A stretch of 64,000 nucleotides of DNA from Prunus persica (Eukaryota > Streptophyta > Magnoliopsida > Rosales > Rosaceae). The notes under the pieces were generated by a model. The model searched no databases. It was given only the letters and a program-made list of their open reading frames with translations, and was not told the origin of the DNA. Shown here in pieces: positions 1 through 12,599 of the stretch. A program made the translations under genes and the position numbers. Location of the stretch: the NCBI RefSeq assembly GCF_000346465.2, contig NC_034009.1, positions 7,325,776-7,389,775 of the forward strand. The letters run 5' to 3'. Numbering within the stretch: position 1 is the first letter of the stretch; every line of letters starts with the position of its first letter.

Positions 1-525
1 GTTCGGCTTCTCTCCACATTACTCATAGCTAACCTCCGAGTAGGTAGGTGCTTGATCATGAGGATCTACTAGAAGAAAGGGTATGCTTGAAAAACATAGT
101 TTTATGCCTAGCTAGGCCTAGCCGCCTAGCCCTCATGCTAGTTCTGCCAGTTTAACTAAAATTGGTGATGAGCACGTTAATTATTGTTAATTATTATTGG
201 ATGAGTATGATTTAATCTACTGGTTATACAAATCTCAAAATTAAACTTGTTCAACGGTCGGTAATATGGTGATAATGCTCACTACCAATTAAAGGTAGAG
301 AGCAAAAGTGCTCTCTTTTCCTATCGTAACTAACTATGAGGGATATAATGTTTATACTCTAGTGGTAAATCACTTTATCCTTTCAGTTACAGTATGAGAA
401 CATCTCGCTATTCTCTTCCTTGAATAATAATAAAAAACTAGAATAGAAACATCATCAAGTGTACCTTAAAAAAAAAAAAAAAATTATTTGGAGCTTTGTC
501 ATATGAGCTCAAGTTTCCGTATCAG

Positions 526-570
<45 letters not shown>

Positions 571-2162
571 GGAATCCTACTGATCCTAAAATACATAAAT
601 AAGTGAAGGAAGCATAAATAGCAATACAAAACTAATCCATAAGACGCATATAGATAATGCTAAATGCCTAAAGCCGAGACAAATTAAGTTTTCCATATAT
701 ATAAAAAATGTGATTTTTTGTGTGTCTCTCGATCCTGATCTTATTCCTATATATGTATAGTGCATGAAAAATGTGAAAGACAAATTCTTAACATCACACA
801 AATGAGCTTACATACTAATAACACACTATAGGAACACTAAAAACTAAGTTATTAGTGATTACAATAATCCCATGAAAAGGAAAGATAAGAACACCAATTA
901 CAAACCCTTTAAAGGGACTCATAAGATGACAAAGCTGTCTCTTTTAAGAAGCACAATAATTGTAGGCATTATAAATATTTGAAGTGGTAACAAGTTTTTT
1001 ATTAGCTAATTAATTTCCTATCCAAGCTAAGTGGAGCAGGTGTTTTTGCATGCGGTTGGATTATATTGTCATGAAGTCCAACAATTGATAAAGATTAAAT
1101 TTAAAACGTCTCATCGTGAAGAATTTTCAGATTTTATAGAAACAAACGTATCGGTGATTCGCTATTATTAATATCGATATTATTATAAATTTAACTACGT
1201 GCAAAGCCTAGCTAACATCGTATGATTTTATCACAATTACAGAATTCAATGATTGAGGGGTTAAAGAGTTAAAAATAATAATAATATAAAAAATAAAAAA
1301 AGGAAAAAGGAAAAAAAAAGCAAGAGCACCTTCATAAGCTAAATTTGAGGCCAACATAGTAAATTGGGCAAGTTTCGAGTGGAAACAGAGTTTTGAAAAC
1401 AACATCCATGATTCTCTCTCATGTAAAGGAAGTGCATTATAAGAGAGATGGCATTTGATCGATGAGGCCAGCTTTGCATCTACCTGGGTGCAGGTATCTG
1501 ACACCACCAGCTCATCATCTTGGTCAGGTAAGATCATGATGTGGTCCAAATGGCCCTAGCTAGTGATTTTCCCATAAGCTTTTTGACCCTCTAAAAGCAG
1601 CAATAGTAGTTGCGGTATTTTGGCTCAATCTCCCTCAAATAAACCAAGCAAGACACACAAATCAACAGTGTAAAGCTGAAGCAGGGTCCAACAACAACTA
1701 CGGTACAACCGTACACGGCAAATCATCTTTTTCTGTAATGTCTTTGGTTGTAAAGAAAATAGTGTTTGCACATATTATATATGTTGTTGAGGAAATTACA
1801 TAATTATATTTTCTTCAAGAAGCACCTAGATAATTGAGACTCGGATATCTCGCTCTTTTTAAGGAGATTCAAGCTCACCGTTGTTTGGCAGTGCCCATGA
1901 ACCAATGCAGCAGTATATCTCTTGAGTTGTCCCGTTCAGGATACAACCACCCAACTGAATCGTTGTATGATACTATTTGCACAAAATGATGAGTCCAAAG
2001 CTCCATCACCAAAAAATAAATAAATAATTCGAGAGGAAAGATAAGATATGAGAGAGGAATGCGAAAGATGAGATGATAAGGGATGACTGAAATGGTGAGA
2101 AGAGAGGTGCTATTTATAGGCTCATAGGATCACCCCTAAATTAATAGGGTTCACAAATCAAC
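1..2162. other. AT-rich intergenic region, no gene seen
   Basis: No reading frame here looks like a protein. A minus-strand frame at 1208-1549 is open for 113 codons, but it ends in a low-complexity hydrophobic stretch from A/T-rich DNA and resembles nothing I know. Two simple-sequence tracts lie inside: poly(A) at 468-483 and an (AT)n tract at 529-567. Confidence 0.6.
529..567. repeat. (AT)n microsatellite
   Basis: A perfect dinucleotide run of about 39 bases is visible directly. Confidence 0.95.
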
Positions 2163-2430
2163 TGTTGAAGAATATAAGTCCCACGTCGGAATCTTGATTA
2201 AATAAAATAAAATATATAATGAATGGTTTCACTACTAGTAACACCGAGGTCTTTTGTGATAAAACTCTACACCTACTGGGTTTTCTAAATGGTTAAGTTG
2301 GAAACAATATCGGTGTTGTTAGTAGTGGATCGCTGGGCCTTCTATCTAAAATTTAACATGATATCAGAGCCAAGTTTTCTTGTGACATGTGTTTGCGTTC
2401 TCCTTGCAATTTAAAGAGGGGAGGAGAGCT
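2163..2430 (+). mobile_element. Degenerate TRIM-like LTR with primer-binding site
   Basis: A 196-bp segment (2163-2358) starts with TGTTGAAG and ends in AACA. A sequence close to the initiator-methionine tRNA primer-binding site, TGATATCAGAGC, follows at once (one change from TGGTATCAGAGC). A purine-rich tract lies at about 2413-2428, only about 55 bases further on. An LTR, PBS and PPT this close together is the plan of a TRIM (terminal-repeat retrotransposon in miniature). I did not find a second LTR after the PPT, so the copy looks truncated. No coding capacity is expected or seen. Confidence 0.55.
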
Positions 2431-5100
2431 TCCATCGGCCTTTGTCATTAAATTCTAACTGTGGCCTCCGCAAGTGCATTGTAAGACTCAAATTCTACCA
2501 GTCGTGTGCGTAAATCGACTACTATTATGAACGTTACAAATTAATTAATTGTGTGTATTTGCTTGCCAAGTTGATTTTTGTGTATCATATCCAATTAGTG
2601 GAGAGTGATTTGATGAAATTCAACTGTGCAATAAGAACAAGCATTAGTGAAAATCAACTAAAGGGCACTACTAATACACATGATAATGGTGGGCTCCCGT
2701 GCTTTATAAGTTCGTCCAAGAATCATTTGGAGCATATTACGTCGACGTAATGCCATGTCAACATCGACTTGAAATAATGTTCTTAGTTCACATGACAATG
2801 GCATAGCCCAATCCCATCTCCCAATTCTGAATAGTTAAAAATGGGGTCCAATTAATTTCCAGTTCTCTCCATACCAAGTCTTCTTCTTTTGATTATCAAA
2901 TTTCTTACTCCTATTGGCTATTTACTAAGTGAGATCTACGTGTCAAATGATGAATTCTTTTATATTATTTTTTATTTTCTTTTAGTACAAGCGGTAGTCT
3001 AAACTAGAAGGGATGTGAATTTCTCACACGCACACAAATGATGCCATAGGAAATCGAATATGACACCTCTTGTCTGCAACAATGTCGTTTTTCACTGCAC
3101 ATGACCCCGTTGACGAATTGTTTTATTTAATTAGTGGCTAGCTATGCTTTGTGTTTGTGACTCTTAATTGTTTTGTGGGAAAACCACAAGAGGATTGGTT
3201 TTTTTTAACTTTTAGGAAAAGTAATAACATTATTATTTATGCCAAGTCATTTCCGCCATAGTCAAAAGGTACGCAAGGAGCAAGTAAGAGATCACTCTAC
3301 CCATTTTTGCTTCCTAGATGATAAGAAAGCATCAGAACCCTGAAACAAAATGTGCATGCATGAGGTGGCTGCACTATGGTAAAGTCTTGTCTAGGAGCCT
3401 CTAAGATCCTGGTGTCTCATCTTGCTTTCTTTTTGGGTAGCAAGGAAAATCATCAGAGAGCTCAATATTTATCGAGTAGTACGATATCACTAGCAAGGTA
3501 AACTCCGGATATATACAGTCAATCACAAACCACATGTGGGAAAACAAGACATGTTTTGCACTTTCTTATCTCACTATCATTTGTTTTATTTCATAGACAT
3601 ATTGACATTGAATTTTCTTACATTTCTAGCAGAAATGAAGATGAATGAAGTTGTACCCAACTTACAAGCCCACAATTTGAAAGTACGTAGAATAAATGAT
3701 GGTAAGAAATTCGTTAAATTGACTTTGCTTGCTTTGCAGGTAATTGATTGTTGAGATATTTAGTGATATACCCATTTCTAGCACTAATATTATAAATAAA
3801 TCGTACACAATTGAATTTCTATAAACAAACCCAAAAAAAACCTAAAAAATGATAGCTGGCCTTATTGAATTTAATATTGATTATTAAATTACTTTGATGC
3901 CCTATTGAGTGTTTTGGGTATTTTTATGAGATTTTGAGGTTGGGCTTGTTTTAAGAAATTGATGACAGTTTTGTAATTTATAAGAAGTTAAAAGCTTTTT
4001 TGTTATGTTGTAAATGAATTTTGGGTGTGTTTTTAAAGTCCATTTCATATAGGGTATTTTTATAATTTGGGTTCCCATATTGGATATAATAGTGAATCTT
4101 TCTTGATTGTTTGTATTTAGAATTTACTTATACTTCAAATAAAAATAGATGGCAAAAGATTTTCATGCTATCAAAAATAAATAGAGCAATGATCTTGGTA
4201 CTCTGAAAATAATATTAAACCGCCATATGCACTCTTCATATGTGAGAGTGTGGTGTAGTAAGTGATTTTTGGAGTGCCAAAATCTCTCTCCAAAGAAACA
4301 CACCTCTTCCCTAGAAAAGAATGGTGGAATGATTAAGGCAAAGCAAGCAACAATGACCAAGCAAGCAAGCAAGAAATCCATTTGATTTGTATTTGTGTTT
4401 GTATTCGTGGAGTGGAAAAGGGCGGAGGAAGTGGTCAGATAGATGTGATATATATTTTTGTGGAGGATGAGTCATTAATCAGTAAGGGACTAGTGACCAA
4501 AAAAGACAAAAGGCGCAGAGCACTTTGCTTCCTGATGGGTAGACACATGGCACAAATGGCTAGCCATAGACACGGGTGCACCCAGGCCCATGGCCCAAAT
4601 ATGCCCTACCACCTGTTGTTTTTATCCCACACCCAGGCCCTGCTCACTTGTATCAATTCCCAACAAAGCTCTTCCACTCCCTTTTGCTATAGTTCTATTG
4701 GACCCTAGTGCCCTGGAGGATAGGTAGCAATTTGCTGTCCTTTTCTTTTCCTTTGTGTGGCTTTTGCTTTTGTTTGGTTACTGAGAAAATTCATGAAATT
4801 GCAAGGAGGATTTTGAGCCAGTAATTTAGTTGGTAAGATTTTTACATTTAACATTAAAATAAGTTGTGGTTGTAATTTCTACCAATACCAAATGAGGAGG
4901 ATTTGAGCCAGTAATTTAGGTTGGTTAGATTTCTACACTTGACTTTTAATTAAGTTGTGTGGTTGTAGTATATCAACCAATACCAGATAGTCCATACAAG
5001 TCAGATTTCCTCAACCTTTCTGGGAAATTTCATTGTGGAAGCTTTCCACCCAACAACATCCACCATGTTAAATTACTCAGCAGTTACCTCTAAAAACAAG

Positions 5101-5102
<2 letters not shown>
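2431..5102. other. Intergenic region, no gene seen
   Basis: Several short open frames exist but none shows a recognisable protein. The only structure I see is a direct duplication of about 90 bp at 4805-4990, listed separately. Confidence 0.55.
4805..4990. repeat. Imperfect tandem duplication, about 90 bp x 2
   Basis: Both halves start with a GAGGAT-type segment followed by GAGCCAGTAATTTAG and end with ACCAATACCA. The second copy has small indels relative to the first. Confidence 0.75.

Positions 5103-5162
<60 letters not shown>
5103..5162. repeat. (CT)n microsatellite
   Basis: An uninterrupted CT run of about 60 bases is visible directly. Confidence 0.97.
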
Positions 5163-5167
<5 letters not shown>

Positions 5168-6349
5168 TCCCTTTGTTTTAATTTTTATACAAGCGATACT
5201 AAGGAAAGTGGTATTGTGGCAAAAGAGAATAGAACCTAAGGTCTCGAGTAAAGGTGTACATGCTCTTAAACACTTGAGCTACACGCACCTTGTTTACAAC
5301 ACATCTCTCTTTATTTACACAATGATTGAGTAACAGTGATTCAACTCCAAGGGTTGGCTATGCATTTGAGCTTTGATGCCACATTGGTGCTCAATTCAAA
5401 AGCACCATAAAAATAAAAAATCAACCAGATAGACAGAAATGAAACTTGAAACCTTTCCCGACATTATTATAAACGAAAGGCCTCAAATTCATGGATAGAC
5501 GGGATTCGAACTTGAAACTTCTCACAAAATTTTCATGCAGGAAAGGTCTCAAGTTCATGGCCTATGGTGGTGTGGTGTCTCCTAAATCATACCGCTCCAA
5601 TAGTACAAGAAAAGCCCAATTGTTATCTGATCCTAAATCGGTCAACTGAAGAGTACGAAACCTGATATTGAATTGTTTTGTTCAGGAAAAACAAATTGAG
5701 AATGAAATTAAAATAAGATACATAAACAAGCAAGAGGAATTGAGTTTACTCTATTACCCAGTTATTCTCAAACTTCAAACTAGAAAAGATTGAAAAGACA
5801 ACCAATAAAACTTAAATAGTTCTGCAAAGCATAAAATCATTCCCTGTTTTTGAAACTAAGACAAAAAACACGAAGCAAACAAGAACATTGAGAACATTGA
5901 GAACGAAATCAAATGTTTCATTCAAAAGGAATCTCTGATTTTCTTTGTCTAACAACCTTGATTTGGGTTATGCAGGGATGACAAACGGTTTATTTCCAAA
6001 TTAAAAATGGTTGGCAATCTGACATGGTTGAACTGAACTACAAAAACTTACAAGCATTACACAAACCACCAAGAAATCCACGCACAAGTTTTTTGTGTAG
6101 GAAGTCTAACAACGGGGATCAAATATAAACACAAAGTATAAAGAATTCTGCATGACAAAACAAGATACAGTGTAAGTACTACCAGTGAAAGTAAATCCAC
6201 TTGCAATTAAGGTTGTCAATACATATCACTACTCATAAATGACATCCAACCTATGTTTGTTTTAGAAAAGCAGTAAATCTAAAGAGCTCAACCTCCATCA
6301 CAATGAAAACACACTGTAGCCTTAGTTCATGCATTTGCTAGATTGGCCA
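5163..6349. other. Spacer downstream of the SmE gene, no gene seen
   Basis: A/T-rich sequence with no convincing open frame. Its right end should hold the 3' UTR of the minus-strand SmE gene. I cannot place the polyadenylation site. Confidence 0.5.
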
Positions 6350-8820
6350 TCATTTTCCCCTGGAATTTACAAAAGAGATTGTTAGACAGACAGACAGAGA
6401 CTGAGACAGGCAGAGCGAGAAACAGAGTTTCAATTGACTTACGTGTTCATCATCAGAGTTATGTTGTCTCCTTTTAGAAGAATCCTTCCTGAAATAATTA
6501 AAACAAAACAGAAACAATTTAAAAATTGCACAAACCTCGGGAAGCAGAAGAGCAAAAGACGAGGAGACTCACCCAATGACTTTCTGGTGTTTTTCTTGAT
6601 GCTGACTTCTTCGGCCTCATCCAGAACCAAATTCATGTACTCATCAAAACCCTATCAAACCCAGATCACCACCAAAGAGATTAAGACATTATGGTCAGAT
6701 ATACAGACAATATATATGCTGACATAAATAAGGGGAACAGATAGAGACAGAAAAAGAGAAAGAGAGAGTTGGCATATATCAGAATGCAAATTACATCATT
6801 TCTATGTCAGCTTCTGAACTATGACAAACATTTGTTAAATAAATGGAAGAAAATAAAATATCAAACTAGATTATAGCACAAATATGGAATATGGAGATAA
6901 TCAAGCAGAGCCAACACATCGTCAACCGTAAGAAAATTAGGAATAATATGGATGAAGCCATTGGGTACAAGGCACCACAAAAGGAAAGATAAAGTTGTGT
7001 GTTTGTAAATGCGTTGAGAGAAAAAGTTGGACAATATGAAAGCCCTTCATAGAAAAAAAAAAAAAAAAAAAACAGAACCTACAAGTAAAATTGAAAAATC
7101 CAGGATATCCTGCTGGTTACATTATTCCTTACATTTTCTACTTCTCTATCTTTTTTCCATCCTCATAAATGACTAACATCTTCATCTAGCCACATAAACT
7201 GAACTTTTAACACATTCATAACATTTAACAATTATATTAGACCCACAAGTTGAAGACAAGTATGATTAGTTTTGTCAATTTGGAGCAATTTAAATTCTAA
7301 GGGCAAATTCAATTTTATAATCCATGTGCAACAACTTGTAACAAACAAATGTTGCTAGCACACAGCTGTCTATTCTATACCTTTCTGCAACCGATTTATC
7401 CATTTTAATGAAGTCAAGGTGCCCTTATACAACCCTAAGTGCTAGTAGAGATTCTAGAGAATTGGGCAAAAGGGAAGAAGGAAAGAAGGAAAAGTTCCAA
7501 AGCCCTACACGAAATCAAGGCTTTGAAATCTATTCCCTATACTAAGCCTCTTATGATCTAGAACCCACCGGGTTTTAGACAATAATTTGATCTTGGGCAT
7601 AGTTACAAAATTGAAACTGAATCTTCCATGTTTCGACAAAAGTCTGTTTCATATAAGCACTTCATACGAGAACAGCGTAGAAGCATGTCACAACAAGGGA
7701 AACATGTTTTACCGACTGACGAAGACCAACTGTTGGAAGATAAATAGAATATACTGAAAAACTAATAATATCCCAGATCAACAGCTTCCACATCTTTCTT
7801 TTGCTTACTTTACGAGGAAAACTGGTTTTCCACTCAAGTACAATAATCATTCATAGCAGAAGGTCATACTTCCGCACCCTAATTAGACAAATACAAATGA
7901 CTCCCGAAAAATCCCTGCAGTGTTCTTAAGATCTACCAAATAAGTAGTCATTCCACAATACACCTCCAATTACGTCATTAAAATTAATATGATGCCTAAA
8001 GAACCCCAATTCTTGAACCCATCAGAATAAAAGCTAAAAGCCTAAAACTACAAGCTATCCAATACTGTGTAACCTCCACAACCAACAATGTATAACAACA
8101 TCAATCACACAACATAATAGACGAAAAGAACAACATGAACTTTTAATCAAAAGCTGGGAGAATAAATACATCAGCATTCGGTATCACTCAGTAGAACAGT
8201 TAAATTGAGCACTACTTCTATCAAAATTCGTTTAAGCTCAATCATATGCGGAAAGTAGAAATTTAATTCCCAATTTGGTTAGATCACTTAGAAAAAAATT
8301 ATTATCAACATGAAGAAAAGATAACAAATTTAAAAAATAAAACTCAATTTTTGCTAATAAGCATCTAGCAACATGTACAAAAAATAACTCTAAAACCCTA
8401 GTGGCCTAATAAAAATTGGTTTGGAAATAAAGGAGAAAACAAACTTACAATGATTCGGCCTTCAATCCTCAGGTCCTTTTGCTCAAAGAGCCAAATCTGA
8501 ATGCGGGCTTTCTGTAACAAAAATTTTCCAAAAAATTCAAAATTGAAAACCCCAACAATAAAATCACCCGCGATGGGAGCTTTCCGAAACAAACCCAGAT
8601 GACAAAAGCAACCAAATAGAGTGACAAGGATGACTTACACTTTGAAGGAACCTGAAAATCAAGTTCTGCAGCAAAAACACCCAAAGAAAAAAGAAGGAAA
8701 TTCGTCAGTGAATCATCAAAAAAATCGACAAAAACGCTAAACAAAACAAAGACTAGGAAGATGGAGAAGGGCACGTACAATGGGTTGGGTCATAATCCTC
8801 TGAACTTTGGTGCTCGCCAT
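6350..8820 (-). CDS. SmE: Small nuclear ribonucleoprotein E (SmE), core Sm protein
   Basis: SmE is one of the seven Sm proteins that form the ring on U1, U2, U4 and U5 snRNAs in the nucleus, so it is a housekeeping splicing factor. I read six coding exons on the minus strand: 8820-8779, 8665-8639, 8511-8449, 6651-6573, 6488-6443 and 6359-6350. All introns are GT-AG. The product is 88 residues, the usual plant length. It starts [13 protein letters not shown], contains the Sm1 segment [20 protein letters not shown] with [13 protein letters not shown], and ends in the Sm2 segment [15 protein letters not shown] followed by TGK and a TGA stop. The start is fixed by the conserved N-terminus. The long third intron (about 1.8 kb, 6652-8448) holds no gene I recognise. 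No break is visible. Residues between the two Sm motifs (KKNTRKSLG) differ slightly from the form I remember as most common in plants. This is the clearest intact single-copy gene in the window. Confidence 0.95.
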
Positions 8821-9022
8821 GGCTGCGAAATTCAATGGGTTTCGCGTCACAGACAGAAGTTCTTGTCGAAGAGACTTTGAAAACCTAGCGAGCTCAGTTT
8901 TTTTTTTTCTTCCTATTTGCTGAAATTGAAAGACAAGCCCGCCTTTTTATTTTTATTTTTTGTCAAAAACCGCCTTTTAATTAACTTCAAGAAAAAGAAG
9001 AGCTACTTAACAAAACAAATAA
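8821..9022 (-). promoter_or_regulatory. Upstream region and 5' UTR of SmE
   Basis: These bases lie directly upstream of the SmE start codon on the minus strand and end where a repeat element begins. That leaves only about 200 bp of non-repeat upstream DNA. I see no clear TATA box. The promoter role is inferred from position only. Confidence 0.4.
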
Positions 9023-9748
9023 GGGTTATTTATTCAAATGGTGCTCAATTTTATACTCTAGTTGTATTTTGGTTATTTAACTAAATTATTTGCTCAAATG
9101 GTCCATTAATTTTCTATCATTCGGAAATTGGTCCACCATTACCTTCTATCAAAATTGTCATTATATATGAGGGCAAATTGATCATTTCATTCTCTCTCTC
9201 TCAAAGTTAAATGAATATTTCGGCCCAGTCATATTTCTTTCACCAAAAGCATAGGTTGTTGAAGTTGGGAGGGCCAAAGGTCTTTGGGTCTACTGACATC
9301 CCTTTCCCCAAAAGCGTAGGTTGGGGTGACATCTTGCTTGGGTGTTTGAGTAGCTTACAAACAAGGAAAAGAAAATACAAAAATAATTAGATGTTTGGGT
9401 TAAGGCATAAGTGGTGGGAGGAGGAGGAGGGGTTTGTTGCCAAGAGGAGTGGGGGGCGAATGGGACAGAGAGAAAGAGAGGAGGGAAAACTGAAGGGGGG
9501 GAGGGGTTTGTGGGGGGAATGGGGGAGAAGAAATCGGGATGAGGGGGCATTGGGTTTGGGTCTAAGGATTTTTTCCTTTTTTCTTCGATATTTTCTAATT
9601 TTGTATTAATTTTAACCTTATTTTTAGTTTTAAATTATATAAAGTCATATTTACCCTAAAATTTGATTAAATCTAATAGAAAATTAGACAATGGGACCAA
9701 TTTGCCGAACAATAAAGAGTTGATGGACCATTTGAACAATAACATTTT
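9023..9748. mobile_element. Degenerate TIR element related to the one at 32940
   Basis: The left end carries two TCAAATGGT-type motifs, and the right end carries the reverse complement (GATGGACCATTTGAAC). About 60 bp of the ends pair as inverted repeats. The left end also aligns with the left end of the element at 32940-34865, including the spacing between its two TCAAATGGTCC/TCAAATTGTCC motifs, so the two belong to one family. The interior (9290-9560) is purine/pyrimidine-biased and has only low-complexity frames. No transposase is visible. A Mutator-like non-autonomous element is the likeliest class. Confidence 0.5.
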
Positions 9749-9945
9749 CTTACGTGTGTTAGGGTCTTCGCGAGACTTCGACCCTAGTGGGTCAGATTTG
9801 AAGTATATAAATTGGACATGGGGAATTTTTTTCTAGTATAGTGTTCGGGGCAGGGCAGGGATGATATTCTAATCCCAAAAAGCAGGTCTGTAACAGACTT
9901 TTTCTTCCCTAAGAATTGAATAGGTCGTACAGGGGTAGCCTTATA

Positions 9946-10165
9946 TATTTTTTTTGGTAGCACCAAATTGCATGTGGAGTATCATCTTCCTTCTTACCAC
10001 ACATGTAACACAAAGGAGACGGTAGAACCTTTCTTTGGAACAAATTCAAAGCTTATGGTGAAATATCATAAGCTATTCGCCAAGTAATCTGATGAGCTTC
10101 CTACACCACACAAAGTAAACTCAGATTTTCGCAAAGCCACTCGATAACCAGCCTTCACTGTATAT
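9946..10165 (-). pseudogene. LINE fragment: zinc-binding domain downstream of reverse transcriptase
   Basis: Read on the minus strand across frames, this stretch resembles the zf-RVT domain at the C-terminal end of plant L1-like LINE polymerases. It shows a GYR-type segment, a frame matching 'P-S-x-L-C-Y-M-C-G-K-K' and then 'DD-T-P-H-A-I-W-C'. Stops and frameshifts interrupt it. It lies downstream, in minus-strand order, of the reverse-transcriptase piece at 10640-11228, so both may derive from one LINE insertion. The assignment rests on motif memory. Confidence 0.55.
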
Positions 10166-10179
10166 TTACTATATTTAGA

Positions 10180-10580
10180 GAAGGCCAAAAGTCACTTTTG
10201 GTCCTTGTAGTTTGACACTTCAACCACTTTTGACCATGTAGTTTCAATTCCGTCAATTTTGTCATTGTAGTTTCATAATTGTAGCAATTTAAGGACAATT
10301 CTAATTTCCATCAAATTATTCTAACTTTTGTTATCTGTTAGGGGGTATTTTGGTCCAAACTTGCATCCCCTCCCCAACCGGCCAACACTCAAGAACAATC
10401 CCCGCCAAACCCAACCGAACCACAGCTAGCCACCACACCCTTAAATGACCGCCACCACAGCCTCCCAAAGCCGCCCCAACCCCAACAAAGGCACAAGGCA
10501 GAAGCAAGCAAGCGAGAAGCTAGAAAAAGAAAAAGAAAAATGGTTTTGAAATTTGGGAAGGTGCGTGGAAGCTAAAAGAT
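10180..10580. repeat. Non-coding repeat-like segment with GTAGTTT motifs
   Basis: The motif '(C/A)(T/A)TGTAGTTT' recurs at about 10205, 10236 and 10267, in a form common near the ends of non-autonomous plant DNA elements. A proline-codon-rich CA-rich stretch follows at 10360-10500. It separates the two LINE pieces, so it may be an insertion in the LINE. No boundaries or target duplication could be fixed. Confidence 0.35.
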
Positions 10581-10639
10581 GAAATCAAACTAAGAAAAAA
10601 GAAAAAGAAAAATGGTTTAAAATTTGGCTGTTTGAGACA

Positions 10640-11228
10640 GCTAGAAAATGACTCACATTCAAGCTAGCATGTTTGCCTATAAGATGAAGACAGAATGTTG
10701 TCATCCAAACACATTGATCAAGGGAGTTAAAAATAAACAATAATCTATGACAATCAGATGGATGCGCATTACAAAATAAAAAGCTATTGTCTGCAAAAAC
10801 TAGATGTGAAATACTAATCTCATTAACGTGTTTTATGTCTTTGAGCATGAGTGAGGAGAGCACATAAGCCTTCTGCACAAATGAGAAATAGGTAAGGTGA
10901 CAAGGGGTCCCCCTTACGGAGCCCCTAGTAGGAATATCAAACCAGTTCGTGACCCCTGGATTTTTACAGAGTACGTCACTGTAGTTATGAAAAATCCATT
11001 CCACTTTATCGTATGCCTTGGACATATCCAACTTAAGCACCATTTGCTTTAAACCACTACTTCCTCGTCTTTTGATCGTATGTATGCTTTCAAAGGCTAC
11101 AATAATATTCATATATGTGATTAGCCGAGTTGGAACAAACACACTCTGGAATTCTGAGATTACACAGGGGATAACTATCTTCATCATGTTCACCAAAGTT
11201 TTCAAAAGCAATTTATAAATAACCGTAC
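10640..11228 (-). pseudogene. LINE (L1-like) reverse transcriptase fragment
   Basis: The minus-strand frame contains the non-LTR reverse transcriptase signature LKLDMSKAYDKVEW near its N-terminal side. Further on it has ISHLVFADNSFLFC, which corresponds to the catalytic FADD box with the second aspartate replaced by asparagine. Between these motifs the sequence is shorter than in intact elements, so an internal deletion is likely. The start is inside the RT fingers, so endonuclease and ORF1 are missing. With the FADD change and the deletion it cannot be active. Confidence 0.8.
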
Positions 11229-11640
11229 CACTATTACAAATAACGAAATAGATGACGGGGATCCATCGTCTTGTAATGTTTTGAAAACCGTCATTAAATC
11301 GACCAACATCTTTTGAATGTCAAACTAGCTATGACGGTGAAAAACTGTCATTGTTTATCAGTATAGACGATGGTTTTTACAACACTATCATCGTTGTTTA
11401 TCTTCGAAGACGACCGTTTTTATATAAAAATAGTTGTCGTTTATCTATACAACGACGTTATTTTCTATAAAGAAGACATTTTAATGTAAAAACGTCCTCG
11501 AATAAGTTTCCATGTTGTTGACATGTGAATTAATGCCTAAACAGTGTCATTGATTAGCTATGGAGATGGCGGTTGTATTGTAAATTTGTTGTCTAATTAG
11601 TTCCTAGGCGATTACATTTTGGTTTTTTTTGTTTCCAATG
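11229..11640. mobile_element. Possible CACTA-type element end
   Basis: A CACTATTACAA-type start near 11231 is followed by many short motifs in both orientations containing GACG, CCGTC and GACGATGG with T-rich flanks. CACTA (En/Spm) elements have ends beginning CACTA and subterminal arrays of this kind. I could not find the matching right end or a 3-bp target duplication, so this is tentative. Confidence 0.35.
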
Positions 11641-11995
11641 ATTCTATACAACAATTTTAACTAGAAAACCAACCATAACGCTTTATTAATGAATATATGC
11701 ACTCAAAAAATTATTATTTTTCTAAAACTTGAAGATTCAATTTTATTACATAGAATTAGAAACAATGGAACTACATGTGATTGCTCTCAAATTCTACCAC
11801 ATCCATAGATGATACTTGAATTACATGCTTCCTAATATCAACCTTTTCTCTTTCCTTTCTAGTTCTGTACTCAACATAGAGCAAAGCTTTTCTTCCTCCC
11901 TTCAATCTTTATAGTCCAATGCCCCTTCTTATCTTAACCAAAATCCCAGTCTTTGTTCGGCAGCTTTTTCCCTCTCTTTCAATGCCTTCCCTGCT
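11641..11995. other. Intergenic, no gene seen
   Basis: A/T-rich DNA with no recognisable open frame or repeat boundary. Confidence 0.4.
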
Positions 11996-12110
11996 CCATA
12001 AAAATAAGAATCCAATGTAAAGGATTCCTTAGGTAATTCAAAAATAAATAAGGGCAATTTTGTCCATTTTGGCATCTTTTAAAAAATTTCTCTCTCTTTT
12101 GGGCTTTTCC
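11996..12110. repeat. Repeat shared in reverse orientation with 58225-58320
   Basis: The reverse complement of this stretch matches 58225-58320 closely. Shared features include AGAGAGAAATTTTTTAAAAGA, GCCCTTATTTATTTTTG and AAGGAATCCTTTACATT. The second copy is at the tail of the large Tat-type gypsy element, so this may be a fragment of a related element. Confidence 0.65.
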
Positions 12111-12599
12111 AAAGTCTCCCATAACAAAAATACTTAAGTGAATAAAATCAAATTACCTTGTGAAAAAAATTAACCATATAACCTGTTAATTTGTTTTCAA
12201 GATCCTACAGGAAAACAAGATTAGGATCAATACATTATACATAGCACATCTTTCTAATTAGAAATTGTTTAAGTAATGAACAAAGTATTCTGGTTCCCTT
12301 TTACTCGGTCAAAACTTTGAACAAAATCCTATTTGAAAGAATCATAATCTTGAAAGTTTATTTATGACAAATTTCGTGGAGTTCATATGAAAATTAATTT
12401 ATTTATAAAGAGGGGAGGATTCAGCTTGGGCACAGAAGCCAGGTGTGACTTCCACATATTATTTTATCTTTTCCTTTTCAGGTTTAGATAATGAAAGCTT
12501 AAGTGACAAGTTTCCAAACCTTAATATTATCTTTTGCTTGGTCAAGGATACTAACACGTATATATGTTTATAAACTCTTGTTTTGATTACGACATGTTA

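Noticed and set aside
1208..1549. 113-codon minus-strand open frame
   Set aside because: Half of it is a hydrophobic run from A/T-rich low-complexity DNA, it has no recognisable domain, and no splice structure extends it.
1600..1650. GGCTCAATC motif resembling part of a miR171-type site
   Set aside because: Only about nine bases fit; the rest of the microRNA pairing is absent and I saw no foldback.
4382..4708. 108-codon plus-strand frame
   Set aside because: Composition is unbiased, there is no domain and no conserved neighbour; chance open frame.
5215..5290. tRNA-like or SINE-like sequence (GGTCTCGAG, CTTGAGCTAC)
   Set aside because: No cloverleaf could be drawn, there is no A tail and there are no flanking repeats.
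9290..9609. Overlapping open frames rich in Pro/Ser (minus) or Gly/Arg (plus)
   Set aside because: They come from a G/A-rich low-complexity stretch inside a transposon and resemble no protein.
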